64,000 nucleotides of DNA from Cyanobacteria bacterium SBLK (lineage in GTDB: Bacteria > Cyanobacteriota > Cyanobacteriia > Cyanobacteriales > Spirulinaceae), in contig JAGHZQ010000080.1 in assembly GCA_017746715.1 (NCBI GenBank), forward strand, positions 124,001-188,000. The letters run 5' to 3'. Below, one piece after another: positions 23,524 to 34,178 of this stretch. The first letter of the stretch is position 1; each line of letters starts with the position of its first letter. The notes beneath the pieces are model-generated. The model ran no database searches and was not told the origin of the DNA. It was given only the letters and a program-made list of their open reading frames with translations. The position numbers and the translations under genes were made by a program.

Positions 23524-26500
23524 ATGAGCGCGACTTACACTGGCTTAGAAATTGCCGTTATCGGTCTCTCCGGACGATTTCCCGGAAGCGATACCATTGA
23601 AGACTTTTGGAAAAACTTGGCTAATGGAGTCGAACTGATTTCCACTTTCGACGAATCTCCCTCAGATACCCAACCAATACGAGCCGGCTCTGTTTTAGAG
23701 GGAGTCGATCGCTTCGATGCGGACTTTTTTGGCTTCAATCCGCGAGAAGCTCAAATGATGGATCCCCAACATCGCTTATTTCTTGAATGTGCTTGGGAAG
23801 CCTTAGAAAATGCGGGTTACAGTTCGCCAACGGAAAAACGTTCCACCGGCATTTTTGCTGGCGTAGGAATGGGAACTTATCTGTTGTACAACTTAAGTCC
23901 CACTCCCGGACTGCTGGAGTCTCAAGGATTTTTATCCACTTTAGTGGGAGTTGATAAAGACTATTTACCCACCCGCGTTTCCTATAAATTAAATCTCAAA
24001 GGACCCAGCATGAGCGTCGGGACGGCCTGTTCGAGTTCCCTTGTCGCCGTTCATTTAGCCTGTCAGAGCTTGCTCGGGGGGGAGTGCGATATGGCCTTGG
24101 GAGCGGGAGTTGCAGTGAAAGTACCGCAAAGTTCTCTCACTCTTGCCCCCGATGAAATTATTTCGAGTGACGGTCATTGCCGGGCCTTCGATCGCGATGC
24201 GACGGGAACCGTTGGCGGGAATGGGATCGGGGTGGTGGTTCTCAAACGCCTCGAGGACGCGATTGCCGACGGCGATACCATCTATGCAATCATTAAGGGC
24301 TCGGCGGTCAATAATGATGGCGCGCGCAAAGTCGGCTATACCGCCCCCAGCGAAGAAGGGCAAACCCGCGTCATTCGTACCGCCCAAATGATGGCAGAAG
24401 TGGAACCCGACAGCATTGGCTACATGGAGGCCCACGGCACCGGGACGCCCCTAGGGGATCCGATTGAAATTGCGGCGATGACGAAAGCCTTCCGGGAAAA
24501 GTGCGATGGCAAGGGATTTTGCGCCACGGGTTCCGTTAAAACCAATGTGGGCCACCTAGATGCCGCCGCCGGCATTGCAGGTTTCCTGAAAACGGTTCTC
24601 GCCTTGCATCACCAACAAATTCCCCCCAGTTTGAACTTTAAAACCCCTAACCCGCAAATCGATTTCGAGAATAGTCCGTTTTATGTCAATGCTCAACTCA
24701 AAGATTGGCAAAGAAATGGGACTCCTCGCCGTGCGGGAGTCAGTTCTTTCGGCTTTGGCGGAACTAACGTTCACGTCGTCTTAGAAGAAGCCCCCAGTCC
24801 CGCCGCCGAAACGCCTGCAAATTGCCCCCAACTCCTGTCCCTGTCGGCAAAAACCGCGACAGCACTCGAGACGATGAGCGATCGCCTCGTCAACCATCTC
24901 AAAGCCTCTCCCGACCTCAATCTGGCGGATGTGGCGGGCACCCTGCACTTAGGGCGGTGGCAACTGCCTCACCGTCGCGCTTTCGTTGCCCAAACCGTTG
25001 CTGAGGCGGTAGAAATCTTAGAGGCCGGAGGAGCGGAAACCCGCGAAGCGCCGGTCAATGGATCTCCCGTTATCTTTATGTTCCCCGGTCAGGGTTCTCA
25101 ATACGTCAACATGGGGCGGAAGTTGTATGAGAGGGAAGCCAAATTTCGAGAAGTCTGCGATCGCTGTTTCGCTCGTTTAAAGTTGCAACACGATCTCGAT
25201 CTCCCATCGATCCTCTTTCCCACTGCCGAAGCAGACATTCCCGTCTTCAAGGAAAAGTTAACCCAAACCGCGATCGCGCAACCCGCTTTGTTCGTCATTG
25301 AATACGCCCTCGCGCAACTGTGGATATCCTGGGGTATCATTCCCCAAGCCGCGATCGGCCACAGTATTGGCGAATATGTCGCGGCTTGTGTGGCGGGGGT
25401 TTTCTCCCTCGACGACGCACTCGATCTCGTCACCGCACGAGGACGCTTAATGCAGCAGCAGCCTCCCGGTTCCATGACTGCCGCACGTTTGTCAGCGGAG
25501 GAAGTGCGACCCTTTTTGCACGATTCTCTCTGCATCGCGGCGAGTAACAGTCCCTCTCTGACGGTTGTTTCGGGAACGGCTGCCGATATCGAACGGTTGC
25601 AGTCGAAACTGGCATCTCAAGACATTGATTGTATCCCTTTGCACGTCTCTCACGCTTTCCATTCTCCCTTGATGGAAGGCGCGATCGCCCCCTTTCTCGA
25701 ACAATTGCAACGGGTTAAGCTCAACCCCCCCAAAATTCCCTTCATTGCCAACGTGACGGGAACGTGGATAACCGACGAACAGGCGATGGATCCCCAATAT
25801 TGGGGACGGCAGTTGCGCCAAAGCGTCCAATTTTCAGCGGGAATCGGCGAACTGTTGCAGAACTCCGAGGGGATTTTCTTGGAAACGGGCCCGGGGCGGA
25901 CTTTAAGTACGCTAACTCGACAGCAGGCCAAGGAACAAACGATTCTTTGCTCTCTTCCCCATCCCAAAGATCCGGTTGACGATGGGGCATTTTTGTTGCA
26001 AACCGCAGGACGGCTTTGGTTAGAAGGCGTAGCGATCGACTGGTCGAGTTTTTATGGCGATCGCCCCCATCGGCGCATCCCCCTTCCTACCTATCCCTTC
26101 GATCGCCAGCGCTATTGGATCGATCCCCCCGGGTCGGATCGTTCGACGCTGGAGAAAAATCCCGAGCTGGCGGACTGGTTTTACGTTCCCGCTTGGAAAC
26201 ACTCGGTTTTACCCGCGATCGCGACGGATTGCCCCCAAGGATCTTGGGTGATTTTTTCGGATTCTTCCGGGTTGGGAACGGCACTCGGTCAACGATTGCA
26301 ACAGATGGGACATCGAGTCGTTTGGGTGACTCCTGGGGAAGTATACGGTCGGGGTAGCGAAGATGTTTATACCCTCGATCCCGGCGATCGCGAACATTAC
26401 GAGGCGTTAATTCGCGATGTCGAATCTTTGGATTCTTCCCTAGTTTTTGCTCACTTGTGGACGGTAGCACCGGATTTATCTTTAGAAGAGGCTTCCCGAT

Positions 26501-28110
26501 CGGGCTTTTATAGCTTGCTCTATTTGGCACAAGCCCTCGAACAAACAAGCGGAGATCGCCGCGATCGCCTCTGCGTCATTTCCAGTCAAGTCGAAGATGT
26601 GACTGGACGCGAAACCCTCTGTCCGGAAAAAGCGACGATTGTCGGACCTTGCCGAGTCATTCCTCAAGAATACGCCAATATCGCCTGCGATCGCATTGAT
26701 ATCGATCTGGCAGATTTTCAGGGCACGATCGCCCCCCAATTCCTCGATCGCCTCGTCACCGAGATGCTGGCACAAACAGCAAAACCTGCCGATGCGGCAT
26801 CGGCAGTCCTTGCCTATCGCGGTAATTATCGCTGGGAACTCACCTATGATTCCTTCCCTTTAAAAGCCGACAATCCCTCGGCCTTTCGGACTGGGGGAAC
26901 CTATTTGATTACTGGCGGTACTGGGGGAATCGGTTTAGAAATTGCTGCTTTCTTAGCCGAAAAAGTGCAAGCTAACCTCATTCTCGTCAGTCGCTCGACT
27001 TTCCCCGATCGCGAAGATTGGGACGATTGGCTGGCTAAAGCAGAGGACTCTTGTCCCCAAGCCGCTAAAATTCGCAAACTGCAAGCGATCGAAGCCTCGG
27101 GAGGGAAAGTGTTGGTCTCGAGTGCGGATGTCTGCGATGGCGAGGCAATGCAGGCCGTTTGCGATCGCGCCCGGACGGCTTTTGGTGAGATTCATGGAGT
27201 CTTCCACGCCGCGGGGATTCCGGGGGGTGGGATTATTTCTCTGAAAACTCGGGAAATGGCCGAAAAGGTGATGGCTTCGAAGATCGAGGGAACGCGAGTT
27301 CTCGATCGCATTTTCTCAGATACCCCTCTCGATTTTCTCGTCCTTTTCTCCTCTCTCAGCGCTCTCGTCGGCGGTGCGGGGCAAGCGGACTATTGTGCGG
27401 CGAACGCTTATCTCGATGCCTTTGCCCGAGGGCGATCGGGCGAACGAGTCGTCGCGATCGATTGGGATACTTGGCAAGAGGTGGGAATGAGCGTCGATAC
27501 GGCAGATCTTCCCGAACATCTCAAAGCGCGTCGGTTGGAGGCCCTCGAGGCGGGAATTGCCCCCAAAGAAGGGTTAGAGGCCCTCGATCGCATTCTCCAA
27601 CGAGGGCTGGAGCGCGTTGTCGTTTCCACCAAAGCCTTACAAGAGGTTCTCGCCGAACGTCATGACTTAAGTGCGATGGCGGAAGGGGTCGAAACCGAAG
27701 CCTCGCCAACCCCGCAACCCGAGCATCAACGCCGGATTCAGTCTACTGCTTATGTTGCCCCGCGCAACGCGATCGAAGAGTGGATCGTCCAACTTTGGCA
27801 AGAACAAATCGGATTTTCTCCCATTGGCGTTAATGATAACTTCTTTGAGTTAGGCGGTCATTCTCTCTTAGCAGTGCGGGTAATGGCCAAGTTGCGCGAG
27901 CATTATTCTGTCGATCTTTCCCTGCGAGTATTATTATCAGAAGCACCGACTGTCGCGGGATTAGCTGGTTCTGTTGCGGAACAGTTCGCTCCACCAGACG
28001 AGTCGAATTTGGAGGATTCTACAGAAACCGCTCGCTTGCTTGCAGAAATTGAAAATTTATCTCTTGATGAGGTGCAAGAACAGTTGCAGCAAGAAACAAC
28101 TCCGCTCTAA
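23524..28110 (+). CDS. type I polyketide synthase module: KS-AT-KR-ACP
   Basis: 1528 residues from the ATG at 23524; an in-frame TTG at 23494 adds ten residues. KS (about 1-420): GTACSSSLVAVH with catalytic Cys, EAHGTGTPLGDPIE and TNVGHLDAAAG with both His. AT (about 520-820): GQGSQY, AIGHSIGEYVAA with Ser, and HAFHS, the mark of malonyl-CoA selectivity. KR (about 1120-1310): ITGGTGGIGLE, LFSSLSALVGGAGQADYCAANAYLDAF with Ser, Tyr and Asn. ACP (about 1410-1480): FFELGGHSLLAVRV. No DH, ER or TE. One malonate unit is added and reduced to a beta-hydroxy group. The C-terminal helix (ARLLAEIENLSLDEVQEQL) is a typical cyanobacterial docking end. First gene of the plus-strand run. Confidence 0.93.
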   Translation: MSATYTGLEIAVIGLSGRFPGSDTIEDFWKNLANGVELISTFDESPSDTQPIRAGSVLEGVDRFDADFFGFNPREAQMMDPQHRLFLECAWEALENAGYSSPTEKRSTGIFAGVGMGTYLLYNLSPTPGLLESQGFLSTLVGVDKDYLPTRVSYKLNLKGPSMSVGTACSSSLVAVHLACQSLLGGECDMALGAGVAVKVPQSSLTLAPDEIISSDGHCRAFDRDATGTVGGNGIGVVVLKRLEDAIADGDTIYAIIKGSAVNNDGARKVGYTAPSEEGQTRVIRTAQMMAEVEPDSIGYMEAHGTGTPLGDPIEIAAMTKAFREKCDGKGFCATGSVKTNVGHLDAAAGIAGFLKTVLALHHQQIPPSLNFKTPNPQIDFENSPFYVNAQLKDWQRNGTPRRAGVSSFGFGGTNVHVVLEEAPSPAAETPANCPQLLSLSAKTATALETMSDRLVNHLKASPDLNLADVAGTLHLGRWQLPHRRAFVAQTVAEAVEILEAGGAETREAPVNGSPVIFMFPGQGSQYVNMGRKLYEREAKFREVCDRCFARLKLQHDLDLPSILFPTAEADIPVFKEKLTQTAIAQPALFVIEYALAQLWISWGIIPQAAIGHSIGEYVAACVAGVFSLDDALDLVTARGRLMQQQPPGSMTAARLSAEEVRPFLHDSLCIAASNSPSLTVVSGTAADIERLQSKLASQDIDCIPLHVSHAFHSPLMEGAIAPFLEQLQRVKLNPPKIPFIANVTGTWITDEQAMDPQYWGRQLRQSVQFSAGIGELLQNSEGIFLETGPGRTLSTLTRQQAKEQTILCSLPHPKDPVDDGAFLLQTAGRLWLEGVAIDWSSFYGDRPHRRIPLPTYPFDRQRYWIDPPGSDRSTLEKNPELADWFYVPAWKHSVLPAIATDCPQGSWVIFSDSSGLGTALGQRLQQMGHRVVWVTPGEVYGRGSEDVYTLDPGDREHYEALIRDVESLDSSLVFAHLWTVAPDLSLEEASRSGFYSLLYLAQALEQTSGDRRDRLCVISSQVEDVTGRETLCPEKATIVGPCRVIPQEYANIACDRIDIDLADFQGTIAPQFLDRLVTEMLAQTAKPADAASAVLAYRGNYRWELTYDSFPLKADNPSAFRTGGTYLITGGTGGIGLEIAAFLAEKVQANLILVSRSTFPDREDWDDWLAKAEDSCPQAAKIRKLQAIEASGGKVLVSSADVCDGEAMQAVCDRARTAFGEIHGVFHAAGIPGGGIISLKTREMAEKVMASKIEGTRVLDRIFSDTPLDFLVLFSSLSALVGGAGQADYCAANAYLDAFARGRSGERVVAIDWDTWQEVGMSVDTADLPEHLKARRLEALEAGIAPKEGLEALDRILQRGLERVVVSTKALQEVLAERHDLSAMAEGVETEASPTPQPEHQRRIQSTAYVAPRNAIEEWIVQLWQEQIGFSPIGVNDNFFELGGHSLLAVRVMAKLREHYSVDLSLRVLLSEAPTVAGLAGSVAEQFAPPDESNLEDSTETARLLAEIENLSLDEVQEQLQQETTPL

Positions 28111-28384
28111 CTGGTTTTTACGGTTCTGCTCGCAAAATCGAGTGTCTAGAAGTGACTTGACTACACTTTTAAGAGTCCATTTTTGGGTTGCTTAAGAATC
28201 TCCCCCCTTTAGCAACGTGGAGAGAGGAGAGCAGTCAATACTTAAAGCAATTTGCACTTTATTCCCAACGCTTACCTTTTTGGGCAAGATATTGATCTTT
28301 CATTCTCGTCCCAATTTTCCAGAATTCCGGACGTATCTTGCATTTACAAACTCTCAACTGTAAACTCTCAACTCTCAACGATCG

Positions 28385-29455
28385 ATGGATTTTAGTCTTT
28401 TTTATTTTTCAGGTAATGGCTCGACGACCCGTCGAGATAAATATCGCTTATTACTTGAAGGTGCCAAATTTGCCGATCGCAATGGTTTTTCAGCCGTTTG
28501 GATTCCCGAACGTCATTTCGATGCCTTTGGGGGTTTATATCCCAATCCTTCCGTTGCAGGTGCCGCGATCGCGACGATTACGGAACATATTGAAATTCGT
28601 TCCGGTAGTATTGTCATGCCTCTCCAAGATCCCTTGCGAGTTGCCGAAGAATGGGCAATGGTCGATAATCTTTCTCATGGTCGAGTCAGTCTCTCCTTTG
28701 CACCGGGATGGCATCCTAATGACTTCGTACTTGCTCCAGAAAAGTTTGCTAATAAAAAAGAGATTATGTGGCGCGATATCGAGGTTGTGAAAAAGCTCTG
28801 GCAAGGAGAAGCGATCGAACTCAAAAACGGTGCGGATAAACCCGTACAAATTCATACTTTCCCCCATCCCTTGCAAAAACAATTACCGATTTGGATTACA
28901 TCTCTCTCCGATTCATCCTTCGTTCGAGCGGGTCAAATTGGTGCCAATATTCTCACTTCTCCCCTCTATCAAACTTTAGACGAAATTCTTCGCAAAGTCT
29001 TGCTCTATCGCGAATCTCTAGCTCAACACGGCTACGATCCCCAGGGGGGAAAAGTTGCCATGATGGTACATACTTTTATAGGGAACGATATGAACGAAAT
29101 TCGCAAGAAAGTTAAAGAACCTTTCAAAAATTATTTAAGAACGCATTTCGATCTTGTGGTCAAATCTGCTGGTGATTTCTGGGGATCTGTCGATCCCAAA
29201 ATGCTAAGTCCTCAAGATTTAGAAGACTTACTCGATTTCAGCTTTGAAACCTATTTGGATGGGAAGGTATTGATAGGAACGCCAGACTATTGTCAAAAAA
29301 TGATTGACGAGCTCAAACAAGCAGGAGTTGATGAGATTTCTGCTTTAATTGATTTTGGAATTGAGTTTGATTGGGTGATGGAAAGTTTGGAAGTTTTGCA
29401 AGATGTCAAACAAAAATTTGCTCCGTCATTATTGAGGGAACCTCTTGCTGTTTAA
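28385..29455 (+). CDS. LLM-class FMN-dependent monooxygenase of secondary metabolism
   Basis: 356 residues. It follows the natural-product luciferase-like monooxygenase family: MDFSLFYFSGNG, GFSAVWIPERHFDAFGG, NPSVAGAAIAT, SGSIVMPLQDPLRVAEEWAMVDNLS and SLSFAPGWHPNDF. Members occur as inserted domains or free proteins in PKS/NRPS assembly lines, where they use reduced flavin and oxygen on carrier-bound intermediates. It lies 274 bases after the PKS and 167 bases before the second NRPS, on the same strand, so hydroxylation of the growing chain is plausible. The site of action cannot be read from sequence. Confidence 0.88.
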   Translation: MDFSLFYFSGNGSTTRRDKYRLLLEGAKFADRNGFSAVWIPERHFDAFGGLYPNPSVAGAAIATITEHIEIRSGSIVMPLQDPLRVAEEWAMVDNLSHGRVSLSFAPGWHPNDFVLAPEKFANKKEIMWRDIEVVKKLWQGEAIELKNGADKPVQIHTFPHPLQKQLPIWITSLSDSSFVRAGQIGANILTSPLYQTLDEILRKVLLYRESLAQHGYDPQGGKVAMMVHTFIGNDMNEIRKKVKEPFKNYLRTHFDLVVKSAGDFWGSVDPKMLSPQDLEDLLDFSFETYLDGKVLIGTPDYCQKMIDELKQAGVDEISALIDFGIEFDWVMESLEVLQDVKQKFAPSLLREPLAV

Positions 29456-29622
29456 ACATCTAATCTCTCGACTCGACGATCGCGGTTTTACCATAGCTCC
29501 ATCACTTTTGCGATCGTGCAATGGTTAAAATTTCATTCTCAACCGCTTGAATTTGAGGTCGATCGTGAATTGTGAATCAAAAATACACGCACAAACTCAA
29601 TATTTTTTTAAACATTTAATTG

Positions 29623-32600
29623 ATGACAACTTACGATCTTTCCCAACGAATTTCCAGTCTGCCTCCAGAAAAGCAAGCACTGTTAAAACTGCGACTTCAG
29701 GGGAAAAAGAAACAACCCGAAACGCGACCGCTCGAAATTCGCAAACGAAGTTTATCAACCTCGCGATCGGAAAAATTTCCAGTTTCTTTCGCGCAGCAGC
29801 GAATGTGGTTTCAAGATCGCTTGGGGATTAAAAGTTCTGTTTCTAACAATATCTCCATCTCCTTAAAAATTACCGGCTCGTTGCAAGTTTCCGCTCTCGA
29901 TCGCGCCCTCAGAGAAATCATCCAACGTCACGCCATTTTGCGAACGACATTACAGACGATCGAGGGCGAATTAATGCAAGTTATCTCGCCCCATATTGAT
30001 TGGCAATTACCCGTTATCGATCTGCGATCGCTGACTCCTAAAGAACAAGACGAAAAAGCGCGATCGCTGGTTTTAGAACAAGGGTGTGCACCCATCGATC
30101 TCGCTAAAGATTGGTGTTGGCAATTCAAATTACTCCAACTGAGAAAAACCGACCATATTTTATTGTTAACCTTGCATCACATCGCCGTCGATGCTTGGTC
30201 TTTTGGTGTCTTTTTTCGCGAATTGAGCGCATTATACGGCGCATTTGCCAACGGACAGCCTTCCCCCCTCCCCGAACTTCCCATCCAATATGTCGATTTT
30301 ACCGTTTGGCAACGAGAGTATTTTCAAGGCGACACTCTCACAAAAGAACTAGGATACTGGAAGCGAACCTTACATAATGCACCCGAGGTTTTGCAATTGC
30401 TCGGCGATCGCCCCCGACCTGCCGTTGTCTCCTTTGCAGGGAAAACTCTTTCTTTCTTTCTCCCCAAAACCCTAGCAGATGGGCTGAAACAGCTATCCCA
30501 ACAAGCAGGAACGACCCTCTATACAACCCTCCTCGCGGCGCTGCAAACGCTACTCTTTCGCTATTGCGGAGAAGAAGATATTCTCGTCGGTTCTCCCATT
30601 GCCAACCGTCACCAACGGGAAGTCGAGCCTTTAATCGGCTGTTTTATCAACACTCTTGTTTTTCGCTCCGATCTGTCGGGAAATCCCAGTTTTCGCCAAC
30701 TGCTCGATCGCGTTAAGGATACCGTTCTCGGGGCATTGGCACACCAAACTTTACCGTTTGAAATGCTGGTCAACGAACTGCAACCGACGCGGAATATTGC
30801 CTATGCCCCGATTTTTCAGGTCATGTTAGTGTTGCAAAATGCCTTCTCTACCGACAATGTTGCCCTACCGGGGTTGTACGTTCATCCGACGCGGATTGAT
30901 AACAAAACCGCCCAATTCGATCTCACTTTCCATCTCACCGAAGAGGAGACCGGACTGATCGGCAAGTTGGAATACAACACCGATTTGTTCGACGAAGCCA
31001 CAATGGTGCGGATGTTGGGACATTTTCAAACCTTGTTAAATGGCGCGATCGCCAATCCCGATCGCTCCCTTTTAGAACTCCCTCTCCTCACGGAAGCAGA
31101 ACAACAACAACGGGTTGCTTGGCAAAGACCGGAGATATTCCACTCGCCGAATGCTTGCATTCACCATCTCTTCGAGGCTCGGGTGCGAGAGACTCCCGAG
31201 GCGATCGCGATCGTCTGCGGGGAAGAACAAATCACTTATCGCGACCTCGATCGACGTGCCAACCAGTTCGCCCGATACTTGCAAAAGCAAGGGGTGGGGC
31301 GAGAAAGTTTGGTCGCTTTGTGTCTGGCGCGATCGCCAGAAATGCTCGTCGGTTTGTTCGGCATTCTCAAAGCCGGGGCTGCCTATATTCCCCTCGATCC
31401 CGCCTATCCCCCTCAACGCTTCCAAACCATCTTATCCGACGCGCAACCCGAAGCGATCGCGACCCAAGCCTCTTTAGCGGGGAAATTCTCTAATCTCGAC
31501 GCGGCGATCGTCCTGCTAGACAAAGACTGGGAGAAAATTGCCTTAGAATCCTCCACAAACCCAGAAATTCCCGTCAGCCCGGAAAATCTGGCTTACATCA
31601 TCTATACCTCGGGTTCGACAGGCAAACCCAAAGGCGTGGCGATCGAACATCGATCGCTGGTCAACTTCACCGAAGCGGCTAGAGAAGCCTACGAAATTAC
31701 CGCAAGCGATCGCATTTTACAGTTTGCTACCATCGGTTTCGATACCGCCGCCGAGGAAATTTTCCCTTGTTTGACCCGAGGGGCAACTCTGATTTTGCGA
31801 ACCGATCGCCTGTTGAGTTCGATGTCTGGATTTCTCAACGCCTGTCACGACTGGCGGCTTACGGTTCTCGATTTACCCACCGCCTTCTGGCATCAAATGA
31901 TAACCGAAATGTCAGTGGAGAATCTCGCGTTCCCCGAATCCCTGCGCTTGGTCATTATCGGCGGCGAAAAAGCCAAAAGCGATCGCCTCGCCCTCTGGCA
32001 ACAACGAATATCATCAAAAGTTCGCCTCGTCAACAGTTACGGACCCACAGAAGCCACCGTCGTCACCACGGTTATCGACCTATCAAACCTCTCTCTCGAT
32101 GCCCTAGGAGGGCGAGAATTGCCAATTGGCAAAGCGATCCGCAATACAATGACTCGCGTCCTCGATCCCCTCCTTCAACCCGTTCCTATCGGCATTCCAG
32201 GGGAGTTGTATATCGGGGGTGCGGGACTGGCGCGGGGCTATCTCAACCGCCCGGAATTAACAGAACGGGCATTTATTCAAGATCCTTTTTGCGAGGGGGC
32301 GCGTCTCTACAAAACCGGCGATTGCGTTTGTTACCGAGAAGATTGCACCCTCGAATTTTTGGGACGTATCGACAATCAGGTGAAAATACGCGGATTTCGC
32401 ATCGAAGTGGGGGAAATCGAAGCCGTATTGAGCCAACACCCCGACGTGCAAACTGCCGTTGTCATCCCTCGCGATAGCGATGGCGATTGCCAACTGGTGG
32501 GGTACGTCGTCCCAGAATCCAACCGCACGCTAACTTCTCTGCAACTGCGCCGATTTCTGGAAACACAACTCCCCAAATACGCCATTCCATCCGCATTCAT

Positions 32601-34134
32601 GCAGTTGCAGGAGTTACCCCTCAACGTCCACGGCAAAATCGATCGTCAAGGGTTGCCCCTACCGCAACCCGAACGTCCTGAAACTTTTGTACCCGCCAAA
32701 ACCCCCACAGAGGTCACCATCGCCGAGATCTTTACCGAGATTTTAAACAGCGATCGCGTCGGTCTTTACGATGACTTCTTTGAGTTAGGAGGGCATTCGT
32801 TACTGGCGATGAAACTGCTGGCACGATTGCACTCCGCACTCGAGGTAGAACTGGCGTTAGTGGACTTATTCGAGTCCCCAACGGTAGCGGGGTTGGCGGC
32901 GCGAGTCGAATCCCTTCGAGGGCAATCGACAGGGCGATCGCTCCTGAATTTAGACGAAGAGGTGATTTTAGACCCCGCGATCGCCCCTCGCGATCGATAT
33001 CCTTTTCAATGGGTCGAAGTTCCCCAACAGGTATTTTTAAGCGGAGCAACGGGATTTTTAGGGGCTTTCCTATTGGTGGAACTGCTGCAAAATACGCCAG
33101 CAACTATACATTGTTTGGTGCGTGGGGCTAATGAGGAACTGGCTCGTCAAAGGATTCGGGACAATCTCGAATCTTATCAGTTATGGGAGGAAAGTTTCCT
33201 CGATCGCCTTATTGCCATTCCGGGGGATCTGTCCCAACCTCGCTTAGGCTTAACCCCCGATCGCTTTCAAGAATTGAGCGATCGCATCGAAGTTATTTAT
33301 CACAATGGTGCGTTTGTCAATTCTCTCTATCCTTATAGTGCCTTCAAGCCGAGTAATGTTTTGGGAACTGAGGAGATTTTGCGGCTGGCGACTCAAACCA
33401 AACTGAAAGCCGTTCATTTTGTGTCCTCCCTGTCCGTGGTGCATTCTCCCGATTACCTCCATCGCGAAGCCGTCTTGGAAACCGACGGCGATCGCTGGCA
33501 AGGCCTGTTTAACGGTTACGCTCAAAGTAAATGGGTGGCCGAGAAAATTTGTCAACTGGCGCGATCGCGGGGCATTCCGGTCTCTATTTATCGTCCGGGG
33601 GTCATTTCGGGACATAGCGAAACGGGAGTTTGCAACACGCGAGACTTCCTCCATACCTTACTTAAAGGATTTATCCAACTGAAAAGCGCTCCCGATCTCG
33701 AAGCACTTTGGGATTTTACCCCCGTCGATTATGTGGCTCGCGGGATTCTTCATCTCTCCCGAAGGTCCGAGAATATCGGCAAAGTTTTCCATTTGACGAA
33801 TCCGCAACCCATTCTTTTGAGTAACTTAATCGAGGAGATCGCATCCTTTGGCTATCCCATCGAGAAAATGGCTTACGAATCATGGCATTCGCATTTGGTC
33901 GATTTTGTCAAGCAGTCGGGATCGAATCAATGGAATTCTTTACTCCCTCTTTTCCCAGAGCAGTTTTCCCTCGAACAACTGCGAGTTTTAAAACTCAAAT
34001 TTGACAGCCAAAATACTGTCAGAGGACTTGCCAATCCCTCCATTACCTGCCCGAGTGTCGATCGTCAATTACTGGGAATTTATCTCTCTTATTTGTGCGA
34101 TCGCGGCTTTTTAACGGCACCCCTCGCGCAATAA
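29623..34134 (+). CDS. NRPS: condensation - adenylation - PCP - thioester reductase
   Basis: About 1503 residues from the ATG at 29623, which directly follows a TTG. The N-terminal 60 residues are a docking-type helix. C domain (about 60-480): FAQQRMWFQDR and HHIAVDAWS (HHxxxD core, Gly replaced by Ala). A domain (about 510-1010): IIYTSGSTGKPKGVAIEH, SYGPTEATVV, YKTGDCVCY and HGKIDRQGLP. Specificity positions by my alignment to GrsA read D-T-E-D-I-G-S-V-V-K, similar to codes assigned to lysine or beta-lysine; treat that as weak. PCP: FFELGGHSLLAMKL. Reductase domain (about 1130-1500): FLSGATGFLGAFLL and YAQSKWVAEK (YxxxK). The chain would be released as an aldehyde or alcohol, since no TE is present. 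Last assembly-line enzyme of the plus-strand run. Confidence 0.92.
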   Translation: MTTYDLSQRISSLPPEKQALLKLRLQGKKKQPETRPLEIRKRSLSTSRSEKFPVSFAQQRMWFQDRLGIKSSVSNNISISLKITGSLQVSALDRALREIIQRHAILRTTLQTIEGELMQVISPHIDWQLPVIDLRSLTPKEQDEKARSLVLEQGCAPIDLAKDWCWQFKLLQLRKTDHILLLTLHHIAVDAWSFGVFFRELSALYGAFANGQPSPLPELPIQYVDFTVWQREYFQGDTLTKELGYWKRTLHNAPEVLQLLGDRPRPAVVSFAGKTLSFFLPKTLADGLKQLSQQAGTTLYTTLLAALQTLLFRYCGEEDILVGSPIANRHQREVEPLIGCFINTLVFRSDLSGNPSFRQLLDRVKDTVLGALAHQTLPFEMLVNELQPTRNIAYAPIFQVMLVLQNAFSTDNVALPGLYVHPTRIDNKTAQFDLTFHLTEEETGLIGKLEYNTDLFDEATMVRMLGHFQTLLNGAIANPDRSLLELPLLTEAEQQQRVAWQRPEIFHSPNACIHHLFEARVRETPEAIAIVCGEEQITYRDLDRRANQFARYLQKQGVGRESLVALCLARSPEMLVGLFGILKAGAAYIPLDPAYPPQRFQTILSDAQPEAIATQASLAGKFSNLDAAIVLLDKDWEKIALESSTNPEIPVSPENLAYIIYTSGSTGKPKGVAIEHRSLVNFTEAAREAYEITASDRILQFATIGFDTAAEEIFPCLTRGATLILRTDRLLSSMSGFLNACHDWRLTVLDLPTAFWHQMITEMSVENLAFPESLRLVIIGGEKAKSDRLALWQQRISSKVRLVNSYGPTEATVVTTVIDLSNLSLDALGGRELPIGKAIRNTMTRVLDPLLQPVPIGIPGELYIGGAGLARGYLNRPELTERAFIQDPFCEGARLYKTGDCVCYREDCTLEFLGRIDNQVKIRGFRIEVGEIEAVLSQHPDVQTAVVIPRDSDGDCQLVGYVVPESNRTLTSLQLRRFLETQLPKYAIPSAFMQLQELPLNVHGKIDRQGLPLPQPERPETFVPAKTPTEVTIAEIFTEILNSDRVGLYDDFFELGGHSLLAMKLLARLHSALEVELALVDLFESPTVAGLAARVESLRGQSTGRSLLNLDEEVILDPAIAPRDRYPFQWVEVPQQVFLSGATGFLGAFLLVELLQNTPATIHCLVRGANEELARQRIRDNLESYQLWEESFLDRLIAIPGDLSQPRLGLTPDRFQELSDRIEVIYHNGAFVNSLYPYSAFKPSNVLGTEEILRLATQTKLKAVHFVSSLSVVHSPDYLHREAVLETDGDRWQGLFNGYAQSKWVAEKICQLARSRGIPVSIYRPGVISGHSETGVCNTRDFLHTLLKGFIQLKSAPDLEALWDFTPVDYVARGILHLSRRSENIGKVFHLTNPQPILLSNLIEEIASFGYPIEKMAYESWHSHLVDFVKQSGSNQWNSLLPLFPEQFSLEQLRVLKLKFDSQNTVRGLANPSITCPSVDRQLLGIYLSYLCDRGFLTAPLAQ

Positions 34135-34178
34135 TTACACATTTTATTCATCCCCTAACTCATTTGGAGAAATTCATC

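Noticed and set aside
34095..34178. N-terminal extension of the halogenase-like gene
   Set aside because: Overlaps the NRPS end; the ATG at 34179 has a good GGAG site and begins the FAD-binding fold at the usual distance.
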